Source of the DNA: Streptomyces cyaneofuscatus | GTDB taxonomy: Bacteria; Actinomycetota; Actinomycetes; Streptomycetales; Streptomycetaceae | DNA: 64,000 nucleotides | Direction: 5' to 3' | Assembly: GCF_000718135.1 (NCBI RefSeq) | Contig: NZ_JOEM01000006.1 | Coordinates: 208,088-272,087 of the forward strand | Shown: positions 1 to 6,564 of the stretch, in pieces | Layout of the letters: each line of letters opens with the position of its first letter | How positions within the stretch are numbered: position 1 is the first letter of the stretch | Notes under the pieces: generated by a model | Seen by the model: the letters and a program-made list of their open reading frames with translations, nothing else | Told to the model about the DNA's origin: nothing | The model's database searches: none | Program-made: the position numbers and the translations under genes

Positions 1-77
1 CACAGTTTGCCGCTGAGGCCTCCGAGCCAATGGCGATCTGCTGGTCAAAACGCCTCGCGCCCTCCACGATGGCCGTC

Positions 78-566
78 ATGGATCGGTTGCAGGTCAGTGC
101 TTGGCAGTACGTGGCGGAGGTGCTCCGCCCTGAGGATCTTCCGATGGTCGCTGCGCACGCGCTAGTTGACGGGCATGACTCTCCTGCCCTACGTGAGTTG
201 GCCGGCCTGTCGCGTCGGAGCGATGCGACCGAGGTCCGCGAGCTGTACGTCCAGGCGTTGAGTGAGCTCGACGTGCCTCTTCCTGACGAGGAGACGGCTG
301 GCCGGCGTCTCCTCGTGAGCCTCGCGTTCGGTCTCGTGCATGGCGCGCTGAGTCCCAAGGAAGTGGGCGACGGCCTCTCGATGACTGTCACGGCACGCAC
401 CCAGGAGGAGGCGCAGTTCCTCTCTGTCGCAGCGGAGTACAGCGAATGGATCGAGCCGGACGATCTCCCGGCTTGGGAACGCGAGCTACAAACGGCAGCC
501 CAGTTGTTGGCGGCTTCTACCGATCTTGGCCCCGGCATCCGCGTACCAGCTTCGCGGCACGGCTGA
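78..566 (+). CDS. hypothetical protein in integrated-element end
   Basis: A protein of about 162 residues that I do not recognise as an enzyme. It looks soluble, acidic and mostly helical, with no signal peptide, membrane segment or metal site. The N-terminal third (WQYVAEVLRPEDLPMVAAHAL, then a DSPALRELAGLSR stretch) resembles small actinomycete hypothetical proteins often found beside mobile genes, but this is memory, not a search. The frame is open to the left edge of the window, so the gene could be the end of a longer one. The Met at 78 fits the family-like N-terminus best; an upstream in-frame ATG lies at 30. It sits inside the DNA left of the tRNA-Pro fragment, so it is probably element cargo. 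Function unknown. Confidence 0.55.
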   Translation: MDRLQVSAWQYVAEVLRPEDLPMVAAHALVDGHDSPALRELAGLSRRSDATEVRELYVQALSELDVPLPDEETAGRRLLVSLAFGLVHGALSPKEVGDGLSMTVTARTQEEAQFLSVAAEYSEWIEPDDLPAWERELQTAAQLLAASTDLGPGIRVPASRHG

Positions 567-1005
567 CCCCCTGGCCGTGGCGCGCTCTCGTGCCAGATCC
601 GTGCCAGATCGAGCGGTCAGCCACGGACACCCGGAGCCCGTTGCAGGGTAAACGCCCGTCGAGCGGCTCGTCGCCTGGCACGCGGGATGACCAGCGAGGA
701 CGTGGCCAGGCGTGGCGCCAGGCTTACAAGGCAGCGCTCCAGCTCCCCAACATGAGGCTCAAGCACCGTCAGTACGTGCCGGCCGTCGTAGCTCTCTTTG
801 GTCGACAGCGCTGGCAGCGTGGTGGAGGCCGCTGGGGGTGCACTAGGCATACACACGCCTGGCCCGTTGGCATACCCATCGTGGTGGCTGACTGTCGTCG
901 GCTAAAGTCCGTGCCGCAACCGTGCCAGATACAGGGCAAACGAAGGGCCCGCGGAGGCGTCTCCAACGTCGAGACGTTCCGCGTGAAGCCGGGGGAGAAG
1001 TGGGC
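567..1005. other. intergenic stretch with short direct repeats
   Basis: No convincing gene. It carries CGTGCCAGATC as a perfect tandem pair (589-610) and a third near-copy CGTGCCAGAT at 921-930. Overlapping open frames here have no ribosome site or recognisable protein features. Confidence 0.5.
589..610. repeat. 11-bp tandem direct repeat
   Basis: CGTGCCAGATC occurs twice in immediate succession (589-599, 600-610), and its first ten bases recur at 921-930. It could be an arm-type recombinase site, an iteron or simple slippage; nothing in the window decides. Confidence 0.5.
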
Positions 1006-1248
1006 ATGCTAGAAAACCTTGGGAAGTACGGGGAGATCACGAAGCAGGCGGCTGAGGCGGGGGGCGTCGACAAGCTGATCAGCGTCATTGAGAAAGCTGC
1101 GTACACGAAAGGCGCGGCCGTGGGCGTAGTGGTCGGCGGAGCAGCTGTCAGCGGGGTTGCTGCAGCCGTCGTGGCCTACCGCTCTCGTAAGGCGCGAGCC
1201 GAAGCGGCGAAGAAGGAACTGCGGACGACAGCGCGGGACGCTGAATGA
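1006..1248 (+). CDS. small single-pass membrane protein
   Basis: An 80-residue protein with one clear membrane segment around residues 28-50 (GAAVGVVVGGAAVSGVAAAVVAY) followed by a basic, charged tail (RSRKARAEAAKKEL). The N-terminal part is amphipathic with several Glu and Lys. I chose the ATG at 1006 because GGGGGAGAAG lies 5-6 nt upstream; a longer in-frame start at 922 lacks such a site. A strong hairpin terminator follows 17 bases after the stop, so it is probably the last gene of a transcript. Function unknown. Small membrane proteins of this sort are common near the ends of actinomycete integrative elements, which is only an association. Confidence 0.6.
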   Translation: MLENLGKYGEITKQAAEAGGVDKLISVIEKAAYTKGAAVGVVVGGAAVSGVAAAVVAYRSRKARAEAAKKELRTTARDAE

Positions 1249-1264
1249 AGCGACTCCTAGCACA

Positions 1265-1306
1265 GAAGAACCTCCCGGCGCTCTTCCGGCGGCCGGGGGG
1301 TTCTTC
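1265..1306 (+). terminator. intrinsic terminator after small membrane protein
   Basis: The arms GAAGAACCTCCCGG (1265-1278) and CCGGGGGGTTCTTC (1293-1306) pair with one G-T wobble, followed by a T-rich run. It lies just behind the stop codon at 1248. Confidence 0.75.
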
Positions 1307-1664
1307 ATTTATCAAAACGCGGCACCTCGCCCGGGGGCTAGGTCGGGGCGCACTCGGTGCCACCTCCTGACGTGCCGCCACCAGCCGCTGCCGACATCAA
1401 CAACAGCTTCCACCTCACCACCAGTTTTGGCGCCAAAGAGCCAGCACAAGCGGATCCATCGCAGTCATCCCCGCAACCTAGCTGACCCCTACGACAGCAA
1501 GGTCACCGTCTCCCGAGGCATGAGGATGCATCGAGCGTCCCGGCTACTGAGTGTCTAACTGTGTGACAACGCCGAGAAACGATGGCGGACGAGCACGGAC
1601 GTCTGCGGAACATCAGCGCAGGTGGCAGCCAAGCCGACCTGGGGCAGCTTCCCCCTCCCAATTG

Positions 1665-1707
1665 CTTCGGGACGAAGAGGTCGTGGGTTCAAATCCCGCC
1701 ACCCCGA
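1665..1707 (+). other. tRNA-Pro 3' fragment, probable attachment site
   Basis: These 43 nt match the 3' half of a bacterial tRNA-Pro with anticodon CGG. They hold the end of the anticodon stem-loop (CTTCGGGACGAAG), variable bases, a good T arm (stem GTGGG/CCCGC around loop TTCAAAT, 1683-1699) and the 3' acceptor strand CACCCCG plus discriminator A. The 5' half of a tRNA is absent: the sequence before 1665 has no D arm or matching acceptor strand. A lone 3' tRNA end is the usual scar of tyrosine-recombinase integration, as in pSAM2-type elements that use tRNA-Pro. By orientation, the complete tRNA and the integrase should lie left of the window. Confidence 0.8.
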
Positions 1708-1721
1708 CAGCCGAAATACCA

Positions 1722-1762
1722 GCTCAGGGGCCTGATCCACTTAGTGGATCAGGCCCCTGAGC
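1722..1762 (+). terminator. hairpin terminator downstream of tRNA fragment
   Basis: A near-perfect 20-bp inverted repeat (GCTCAGGGGCCTGATCCACT and its complement) has a one-base centre at 1742. It is probably the original tRNA-Pro terminator, left on the chromosomal side of the attachment site. A second hairpin (GGGAGCCGG/CCGGCTCCC, 1780-1806) follows. Confidence 0.75.
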
Positions 1763-1886
1763 GGTTTCCGGGGCGGCTTGGGAGCCGGCCTCGGAACCCG
1801 GCTCCCCGGGGGTCGCCGATGAGCCTGCCGGGCAGAGACCCGGCGAGGCACTTACGGGACGGATGCCCGGCAGAGCCGACCCGCGG

Positions 1887-2638
1887 TCATGCGGCGGACT
1901 CCACCCCTGGGGCGGAATCCTCCGGCGGGTCGAGGAGCCGGAAAGCGCAGTCTTCCGGACGCCGGCCCAAGCGCTGGACCATCAGAGCACCGAGGAGCGC
2001 AGCCCCCGGGCCGCACACCGGCCCCGCATCCATACCGACATAGAACAGGCCGTTCTCGTCCGGTTCCCGGTCCTCGTACTCGGCGTCGGCGGCCGGCACA
2101 AGGCAGAAGCCGAGAAGGTCGACGCGGAGGCCGACAGGCATCCCGGCAAAGAAGCACCAGCGGGCGGGCCAACCCCTCATCGTCACAGCCGGCGGCGACT
2201 ACAGCGCCGAGCCCGTCAGGCAACGGGTACATCTCCTTGGGGATATCCAGCACACACCCTTCAGGTAGATGCCGGCGAGCTCCAGAAGCTCAGCAAGAAC
2301 CTCCTCGTCGCTGCGCCACCCATCCTTCGGCGCCCAGTTTCCTTCCCGTAGAGATGAGGGATATCGGCCGTCACGTCCGGCGGGTCTTCCAGCACCAAGT
2401 CCGACAACTCGTCATCCGGCTCTTTCGCCACTACGCCTTGCCCGTCCCGCTCTGGCCAGAGGAGCAGGTGGGGGACAGGGCGGTGGATGTATCGAGCGAG
2501 AAGAGACCGGATTGCGACCGGCAGTTGTTGCTCGCTGAGGCCTGGGCGCACCAGCACACAGATCTGGCCCGAGAGGACGGCCAGTGCCGCCTGCATACCG
2601 TGCTGCCCTAGATCGATCTCCACCGCTTTCGCGTTCAT
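1887..2638 (-). pseudogene. frameshifted hypothetical gene
   Basis: Read on the minus strand, one protein-like sequence is split over frames. It starts MNAKAVEIDLGQHGMQ and runs to DIPHLYGK near 2345. It then continues in another frame as GNWAPKDGWRSDEEVLAELL, in a third as DIPKEMYPLPDGLGAVVAAG, and ends in a last frame (WCFFAGMPVGLRVDLLGFCL through GMDAGPVCGPGAALLGALMV to the stop at 1887). Three small indels would join these into about 250 residues. Each piece has normal Streptomyces codon bias, so the gene decayed recently or the sequence has errors. No family recognised. Its first ATG overlaps the stop of a small upstream ORF as ATGA. Confidence 0.6.
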
Positions 2639-2754
2639 CGTGTCCAGCAGCCCGGCAACTCCAACGCCCAGGCGTCATGTGCTCGAATCCTCCCGCAGGG
2701 CTCGTCCTCACCGTGGGTGCCCTCGGGTACGAATTGCGGTGCTCGCTTCCGCAT
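2635..2754 (-). CDS. 39-residue ORF coupled to the frameshifted gene
   Basis: A short reading frame starts at the ATG at 2754 with GGAAGG about 7 nt upstream and encodes a 39-residue peptide beginning MRKRAPQFVPEGTHGEDEPC. Its TGA overlaps the ATG of the next gene (ATGA at 2638-2635), the usual arrangement for translational coupling. It has two Cys and two Trp and no signal peptide. It may be a genuine small protein or a leader that meters translation of the gene behind it. As that gene is broken, both may be relics. Not recognised. Confidence 0.4.
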   Translation of the reverse strand: MRKRAPQFVPEGTHGEDEPCGRIRAHDAWALELPGCWTR

Positions 2755-3029
2755 GGGGCTTCCTTCCGTCGTCTGAACCGGGTGACCCAGTCTTGGCCCG
2801 GTCATGGAGAGGAAGGCGCAAAGTCGTGAAACGCCAAGTCGTGCGCGCCGCGCCTGCCACGCTCGCCAGCGCCAGCTCACGTCCCACGCATCGGACCGCA
2901 AAGCACTGTCCGGGCTGGTGATGTCCGGGAAGAATTCCGACCGGTTGGGCCTCTCTCACCCGCTCTGCCGCACACCTTTGGAAGGACAGGTGGGTGCGGG
3001 CGGAACGGTAACCGGCCGGCCGGAAACGA

Positions 3030-3362
3030 TCAGTCGGACGGCGGGGTCTCCCCCTCGCCTCCCGAGGGGGCGTCAGCGAAGGCGACGATGCGGCGGAGTT
3101 CGGCGATGTGCCCCGCCAGGCCCCGTCGGCCGTCACGGGTGAGCGCGATCCAGGTACGGGGGTACGACGCCCCCCGCGCCTTGGTCACCTCCACATACCC
3201 CGCCCCCTCCAGCACCTTGAGGTGCTTGCTGAGGACGGAGTCGCTCACCCCGAGGCTCTCGCGCACCCGGGAGAGCTCCATGCTGTCGACGGCCGCCAGC
3301 ATGGCGCAGATCTGCAGCCGGTTCGGCGCGTGGATCACCGCGTCGTAGCGGGGTTCGGTCAC
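3030..3362 (-). CDS. winged-helix transcriptional regulator
   Basis: A 110-residue DNA-binding protein of the ArsR/MarR-like type that usually pairs with a membrane protein. Residues 10-85 form a winged helix: LQICAMLAAVDSMELSRVRE, then the recognition-helix stretch GVSDSVLSKHLKVLEGAGYV and the wing VTKARGASYPRTWIALTRDG. There is no cysteine metal site, so a metal sensor is unlikely. The start is GTG at 3362, which overlaps the stop of the upstream membrane gene as GTGA, showing coupled translation. It probably represses its own operon; an inverted repeat that brackets the operon promoter (3841-3885) is a candidate operator. Ligand unknown. Confidence 0.8.
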   Translation of the reverse strand: MTEPRYDAVIHAPNRLQICAMLAAVDSMELSRVRESLGVSDSVLSKHLKVLEGAGYVEVTKARGASYPRTWIALTRDGRRGLAGHIAELRRIVAFADAPSGGEGETPPSD

Positions 3363-3838
3363 CGGCCCGCCCGCAGTTCCCGGCGTACGGTCGCGTCGAC
3401 GCGGTACCCCATCACCACGGTGAGCACACCGGCGGCCAGGCCCGCGCCGGTGATGGCCCAGCGGACGTCGAAGCCCCACTCCAGCGTCATGCCGGAGGCC
3501 ACGAGCACCAGGCAGGCCAGCAGGTACGCCCCGAAGTACCGGGCCGCGTCGGGGGTGCTCGTATAGCGGTCGAAGGTGACGCCGCTGGTCCGGCTGAGAG
3601 CCCAGCCGAGCCCCAGGACCACGACGACGAACGGGCCCATGGCCCAGTCGGCCCACCGCAGGCTGATGGCCGCGCAGACGAACGCGAAGGCGAGCCCGAG
3701 GCCGCTGTGGTACCACCAGGGGCTCGACACGCTGTCGGCGACGCGCGCCCTGGAGGCGGCCGCTTCACCCAGCGCGCGACGAGCCGCCTCGGCGTCGGGC
3801 AGCCCGGGAGAGGTCGATGAGAGCGAGCTGCTTTCCAT
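3359..3838 (-). CDS. multi-pass membrane protein, regulator partner
   Basis: A 159-residue protein with about four hydrophobic segments (near residues 45-62, 65-82, 108-126 and 132-150) after a charged N-terminus. It contains no recognisable catalytic or transport motif. Starting at the ATG at 3838 gives MESSSLSSTSPGLPDAEAAR; a longer frame upstream is rejected because it runs through promoter-like DNA. No Shine-Dalgarno sequence precedes this ATG, and a promoter lies so close that the transcript is likely leaderless. It overlaps the downstream winged-helix gene by four bases. Two-gene operons of this shape are common in Streptomyces; the pair may sense a membrane signal, but this is inference. 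Confidence 0.75.
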   Translation of the reverse strand: MESSSLSSTSPGLPDAEAARRALGEAAASRARVADSVSSPWWYHSGLGLAFAFVCAAISLRWADWAMGPFVVVVLGLGWALSRTSGVTFDRYTSTPDAARYFGAYLLACLVLVASGMTLEWGFDVRWAITGAGLAAGVLTVVMGYRVDATVRRELRAGR

Positions 3839-3840
3839 GT

Positions 3841-3885
3841 CGGAAAGTAATACAAACCACTGTCCACTACGGCAAGTACTTTCCG
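3841..3885 (-). promoter_or_regulatory. leaderless promoter inside an inverted repeat
   Basis: On the minus strand TTGCCG (3875-3870) and TATTAC (3852-3847) are 17 nt apart, a good -35/-10 pair placing the transcript start within 1-3 nt of the ATG at 3838. The arms CGGAAAGTA (3841-3849) and TACTTTCCG (3877-3885) are perfect complements and flank the promoter, so they could be the operator of the winged-helix regulator. Confidence 0.5.
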
Positions 3886-4227
3886 CCGCATAACCACAGA
3901 AGGAGTGCTCCAGCAGGAAAGGGGCGGCCTCCACGTTGGGCCGTACGGATGAAACCGCCGTCGCCCGCAGCGGCCGCCCTCCGCTCCGTACGGGCCCGAA
4001 CCGCCACCGGCCACAGTGCGCGCGGGCGCACAACCTTTCCTTCAACTCGCCTGTTTCTCCACGGAGTTAAGGGTTCATCTACGCGCAGAGCATCACCCGC
4101 CGAACGACCATCCGGTCATATCAGACGACTTTTCGCGCGGGCATTACCGGTGGGTACCACGAGCTGCTAGACACTGCATCGCACCTTCAACCCCCCACCC
4201 ACCCCCACACTTCGAAGGTCGGCAGCC
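3886..4227. other. divergent intergenic region
   Basis: No gene seen. It separates the minus-strand membrane/regulator operon from the plus-strand esterase and must hold the esterase promoter, which I could not place with confidence. A GAAGG sequence about 10 nt before the ATG at 4228 is the likely ribosome site. Confidence 0.4.
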
Positions 4228-5034
4228 ATGTCCGTACGTAGGTTCTGGGCATCCCTATCCACTCTCGCACTCACCGCCGTGGCCGCTCTTGGTGTCGCCG
4301 GGACCGCCGTCGCGGCGGACTCCGCCGCCGCGGGCGGTTATGTCGCGCTCGGCGACTCCTACTCCTCCGGTGTCGGCGCCGGGGACTACCTCCCCGACAG
4401 CGGCGACTGCCGTCGCAGCGCCAACGCCTATCCGCAGCTGTGGGCGGCGGCGAACTCCCCCACCTCGTTCGCCTTCGTCGCCTGCTCGGGGGCGACCACC
4501 TCTTCCGTCGCCAGTGGTCAGCTGGGCGCGCTCGACGCGTCCACCGCGCTGGTCAGCGTTACGGCCGGAGGCAACGACGTCGGGTTCGCCGATGTCATGC
4601 AGGACTGCGTGCTGGGGAGCGAGGCCACCTGCATCAGCAGCGTGAACGCCGCTGTCGCCGAGATGAACAACTCCCTTCCCGGCAGCCTCGACTCGCTGTA
4701 CGCCGGCATCCGCTCCGGGGCACCCTCCGCCCAGGTCGTGGTCCTCGGGTATCCGCGCTTCTACCAGCTCTCCGGCAGCTGCGTCGCGGGGCTCACCGAG
4801 GCCGAGCGGGCCGCGATCAACGATGCGTCGGACGTGCTGAACGGGGTCCTCGCCAAGCGGGCGGCCGATGCCGGCTTCACCTTCTCCAGCGTCGTCGACG
4901 AGTTCACCGGGCATGAGCTGTGCTCCGGCGACGCCTGGCTCCACAGCGTGACCGTGCCCGTCCAGAACTCGTACCACCCCACCGCCGCCGGGCAGTCGGG
5001 CGGCTATCTGCCTGCCTTCCGGTCAGTGGTGTAG
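4228..5034 (+). CDS. secreted SGNH/GDSL esterase or lipase
   Basis: A 268-residue secreted hydrolase. Residues 1-30 are a Sec signal peptide (MSVRRFWASL, hydrophobic core, cleavage after AVAA). The mature part shows the SGNH blocks: GDSYSSG with the nucleophile Ser44 (block I), GGND at 114-117 (block III) and SYHPTAAGQ near 248-256 with the catalytic His250 (block V). Six cysteines in the mature chain suit the disulfide-bonded Streptomyces extracellular SGNH lipases, which cleave ester bonds of lipids and other acyl substrates. The length is typical. It is transcribed alone, away from the preceding operon. The exact substrate cannot be read from the sequence. Confidence 0.9.
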   Translation: MSVRRFWASLSTLALTAVAALGVAGTAVAADSAAAGGYVALGDSYSSGVGAGDYLPDSGDCRRSANAYPQLWAAANSPTSFAFVACSGATTSSVASGQLGALDASTALVSVTAGGNDVGFADVMQDCVLGSEATCISSVNAAVAEMNNSLPGSLDSLYAGIRSGAPSAQVVVLGYPRFYQLSGSCVAGLTEAERAAINDASDVLNGVLAKRAADAGFTFSSVVDEFTGHELCSGDAWLHSVTVPVQNSYHPTAAGQSGGYLPAFRSVV

Positions 5035-5109
5035 CGGGGGGCTATTCCTGTTCCTGTGTCTGTGTCTGTACGGAGGCGACTCGCCGGGTGATCCGGGTGG
5101 GCCGCCTCT

Positions 5110-5520
5110 TCAGTACCTCTCCACCAAGTGCTCGCGGCCCGCCGGGGGTTCGTACGACTCCGGCCAGAAGTCCGTCACCCCGGTGATCAAGCCCCGGTCG
5201 TCGAAGGTGAAGAAGTGGATCGCGTGTGTCTCCTCCGGGCCGACCGTGACCTCGGTCCGCGCCGCCGCCTGGAGGCCCTCGGCGTCGGCGACGATCCGCT
5301 CGATGCGGATGTGCCAGTCGCCCGGGTACTCCTGGTTGAAACGCACGTAGCGCTCCTTGCCGTGGATGCGCTCCCTGGTCTGCGGGAGCTCGTACACCAC
5401 GTCGTCCGCCAGCGTCGCCGCGAACGCGTCCCAGTCGCGGGCGTCGGCCGTCGCCCAGTACGTCTCCACCGCCGTGCGCAGGGCGCCCGTGGTGATGCTT
5501 CTACTCGTCTCGTCGGTCAT
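5110..5520 (-). CDS. SnoaL-like / NTF2-fold protein
   Basis: A 136-residue protein with the alpha+beta cone of the SnoaL-like family: VETYWATADARDWDAFAATL at the start, ADDVVYELPQTRERIHGKERY in the middle, and IHFFTFDDRGLITGVTDFWP at the end. Such proteins act as small isomerases, hydrolases or binding domains, and this one lacks a residue set that fixes its reaction. I chose the ATG at 5520 (MTDETSRS); an in-frame start at 5550 is possible. It lies just downstream of the methyltransferase gene on the same strand with a 48-nt gap, so the two may be co-transcribed. Cellular role unknown. Confidence 0.75.
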   Translation of the reverse strand: MTDETSRSITTGALRTAVETYWATADARDWDAFAATLADDVVYELPQTRERIHGKERYVRFNQEYPGDWHIRIERIVADAEGLQAAARTEVTVGPEETHAIHFFTFDDRGLITGVTDFWPESYEPPAGREHLVERY

Positions 5521-5568
5521 GGGAGTGAGTGTGGCGTGCGGCACTGACAATGGCCCGGAGCGCTGCTG

Positions 5569-6411
5569 TTACGCCTCGGTCGGCTTGAAGCGTGTCGCCT
5601 TCAGCGAGTACATCAGCGGGATCCGGGGACGGTCCGCCGGGAAGCGGTAGTGGCCGTCCGCGTGGCGCTCCAGCGTGCCGAAGCGCGGGAAGAGCGAGAC
5701 GTCGTGCTCGTGGAGGAACTCGATCCGCAGGCCGGCCGCCGCGAGCGCCGTCACCACCTCGCCCACCGGGTGCTGCCACTCGACGCTGCGGTTGTGCACG
5801 GTCGGCGCGTCGAAGTCGGCATACGTCCCGGGGGTCTCGTCCACCCAGGCCTCACGGCTGAAGTAGTCGTGGGTGACGACCGAGCCGGTCCCGTCGTCCA
5901 GCGTGTCGGTGAGGGGGTGGAACTCCGCGAGGTAGAGGAAGCCGCCAGGGGCGACCAGCGAGGCCGCCGTCTCGGCCCAGCGCTCCATGTCGGGCAGCCA
6001 GTTCAGCGCGCCGATGCCCGTGTAGACGATGTCGTACGAGGAGTCGGGGACGGCCGTCGCGGCGTCGTACACATCGGCCGCCACGAACGCCGCGCGGTCC
6101 GGGCCCAGGCCCAGCGATTCCGCCAGGCCCCGGGCGGTCTCCACGGCGGGCTCGGAGAAGTCCAGGCCCACCACCTGCGCGGCGCCGTGCCGCGCCCAGG
6201 ACAGGGTGTCCAGGCCGATGTGGCACTGGAGGTGCAGCAGGGTCTTTCCCGTGACGTCGCCGACCTCCGCCAGCTCGAACGGGCGCAGCGCGTCCTTGCC
6301 CGCCCGGAACGCCTCCAGGTCGTAGAAGTCGCTCGCCGCGTGTATCGGCACGCGCTCGTCCCAGCGTGCGCGGTTGGCGTCCTGCCAGTCGTCCGGCGTC
6401 GGGGAGTACAT
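5569..6411 (-). CDS. class I SAM-dependent methyltransferase
   Basis: A 280-residue methyltransferase of the Rossmann-fold class. Motif I is the modified LLHLQCHIGLDTLSWARHGA near residues 58-77, followed by the acidic end of beta-2 (VVGLDFSEPAVETAR) and a post-I AAFVAADVYDA stretch. The LNWLPDMERWAETAASLVAP region and GGFLYLAEFHPL complete the core. The family uses S-adenosylmethionine to methylate small molecules; the acceptor cannot be predicted. The start at 6411 (MYSPTPDDWQ) was preferred over 6459 because the family conserves this N-terminus; there is no strong ribosome site, so initiation may be leaderless. It is divergent from the S9 peptidase gene. Confidence 0.85.
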   Translation of the reverse strand: MYSPTPDDWQDANRARWDERVPIHAASDFYDLEAFRAGKDALRPFELAEVGDVTGKTLLHLQCHIGLDTLSWARHGAAQVVGLDFSEPAVETARGLAESLGLGPDRAAFVAADVYDAATAVPDSSYDIVYTGIGALNWLPDMERWAETAASLVAPGGFLYLAEFHPLTDTLDDGTGSVVTHDYFSREAWVDETPGTYADFDAPTVHNRSVEWQHPVGEVVTALAAAGLRIEFLHEHDVSLFPRFGTLERHADGHYRFPADRPRIPLMYSLKATRFKPTEA

Positions 6412-6461
6412 ATCCGAAAAGTTACCCACCGGGTGGGAGGGGCGCGAGCGGTTATCCACAG

Positions 6462-6502
6462 GCGGAGGGGGCCGGTCATATCGCGGAGGGGCCGGTCATA
6501 TC
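6462..6502. repeat. 20-bp direct repeat in divergent promoter
   Basis: GCGGAGGGG(G)CCGGTCATATC occurs twice with a one-base indel between the copies. It lies between the divergent methyltransferase and peptidase genes, so it may be a regulator site or a duplication. Confidence 0.45.
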
Positions 6503-6564
6503 TTCGTAAGGGGGTTGTGGACGGGCTGCTCCGGTCGGGCGGGGGATCGGGTTGGATGGAGGGC

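Noticed and set aside
446..1012. 188-residue plus-strand open frame in the element end
   Set aside because: No ribosome site, Arg/Pro/Trp-rich shadow composition, and it overlaps two better candidates.
1640..1710. Complete tRNA gene
   Set aside because: Only the 3' half is present; no D arm or 5' acceptor strand, so it is a fragment.
5650..6564. Upstream extension of the peptidase open frame
   Set aside because: It is antisense to the methyltransferase and has no protein-like features; the peptidase starts near 6565.
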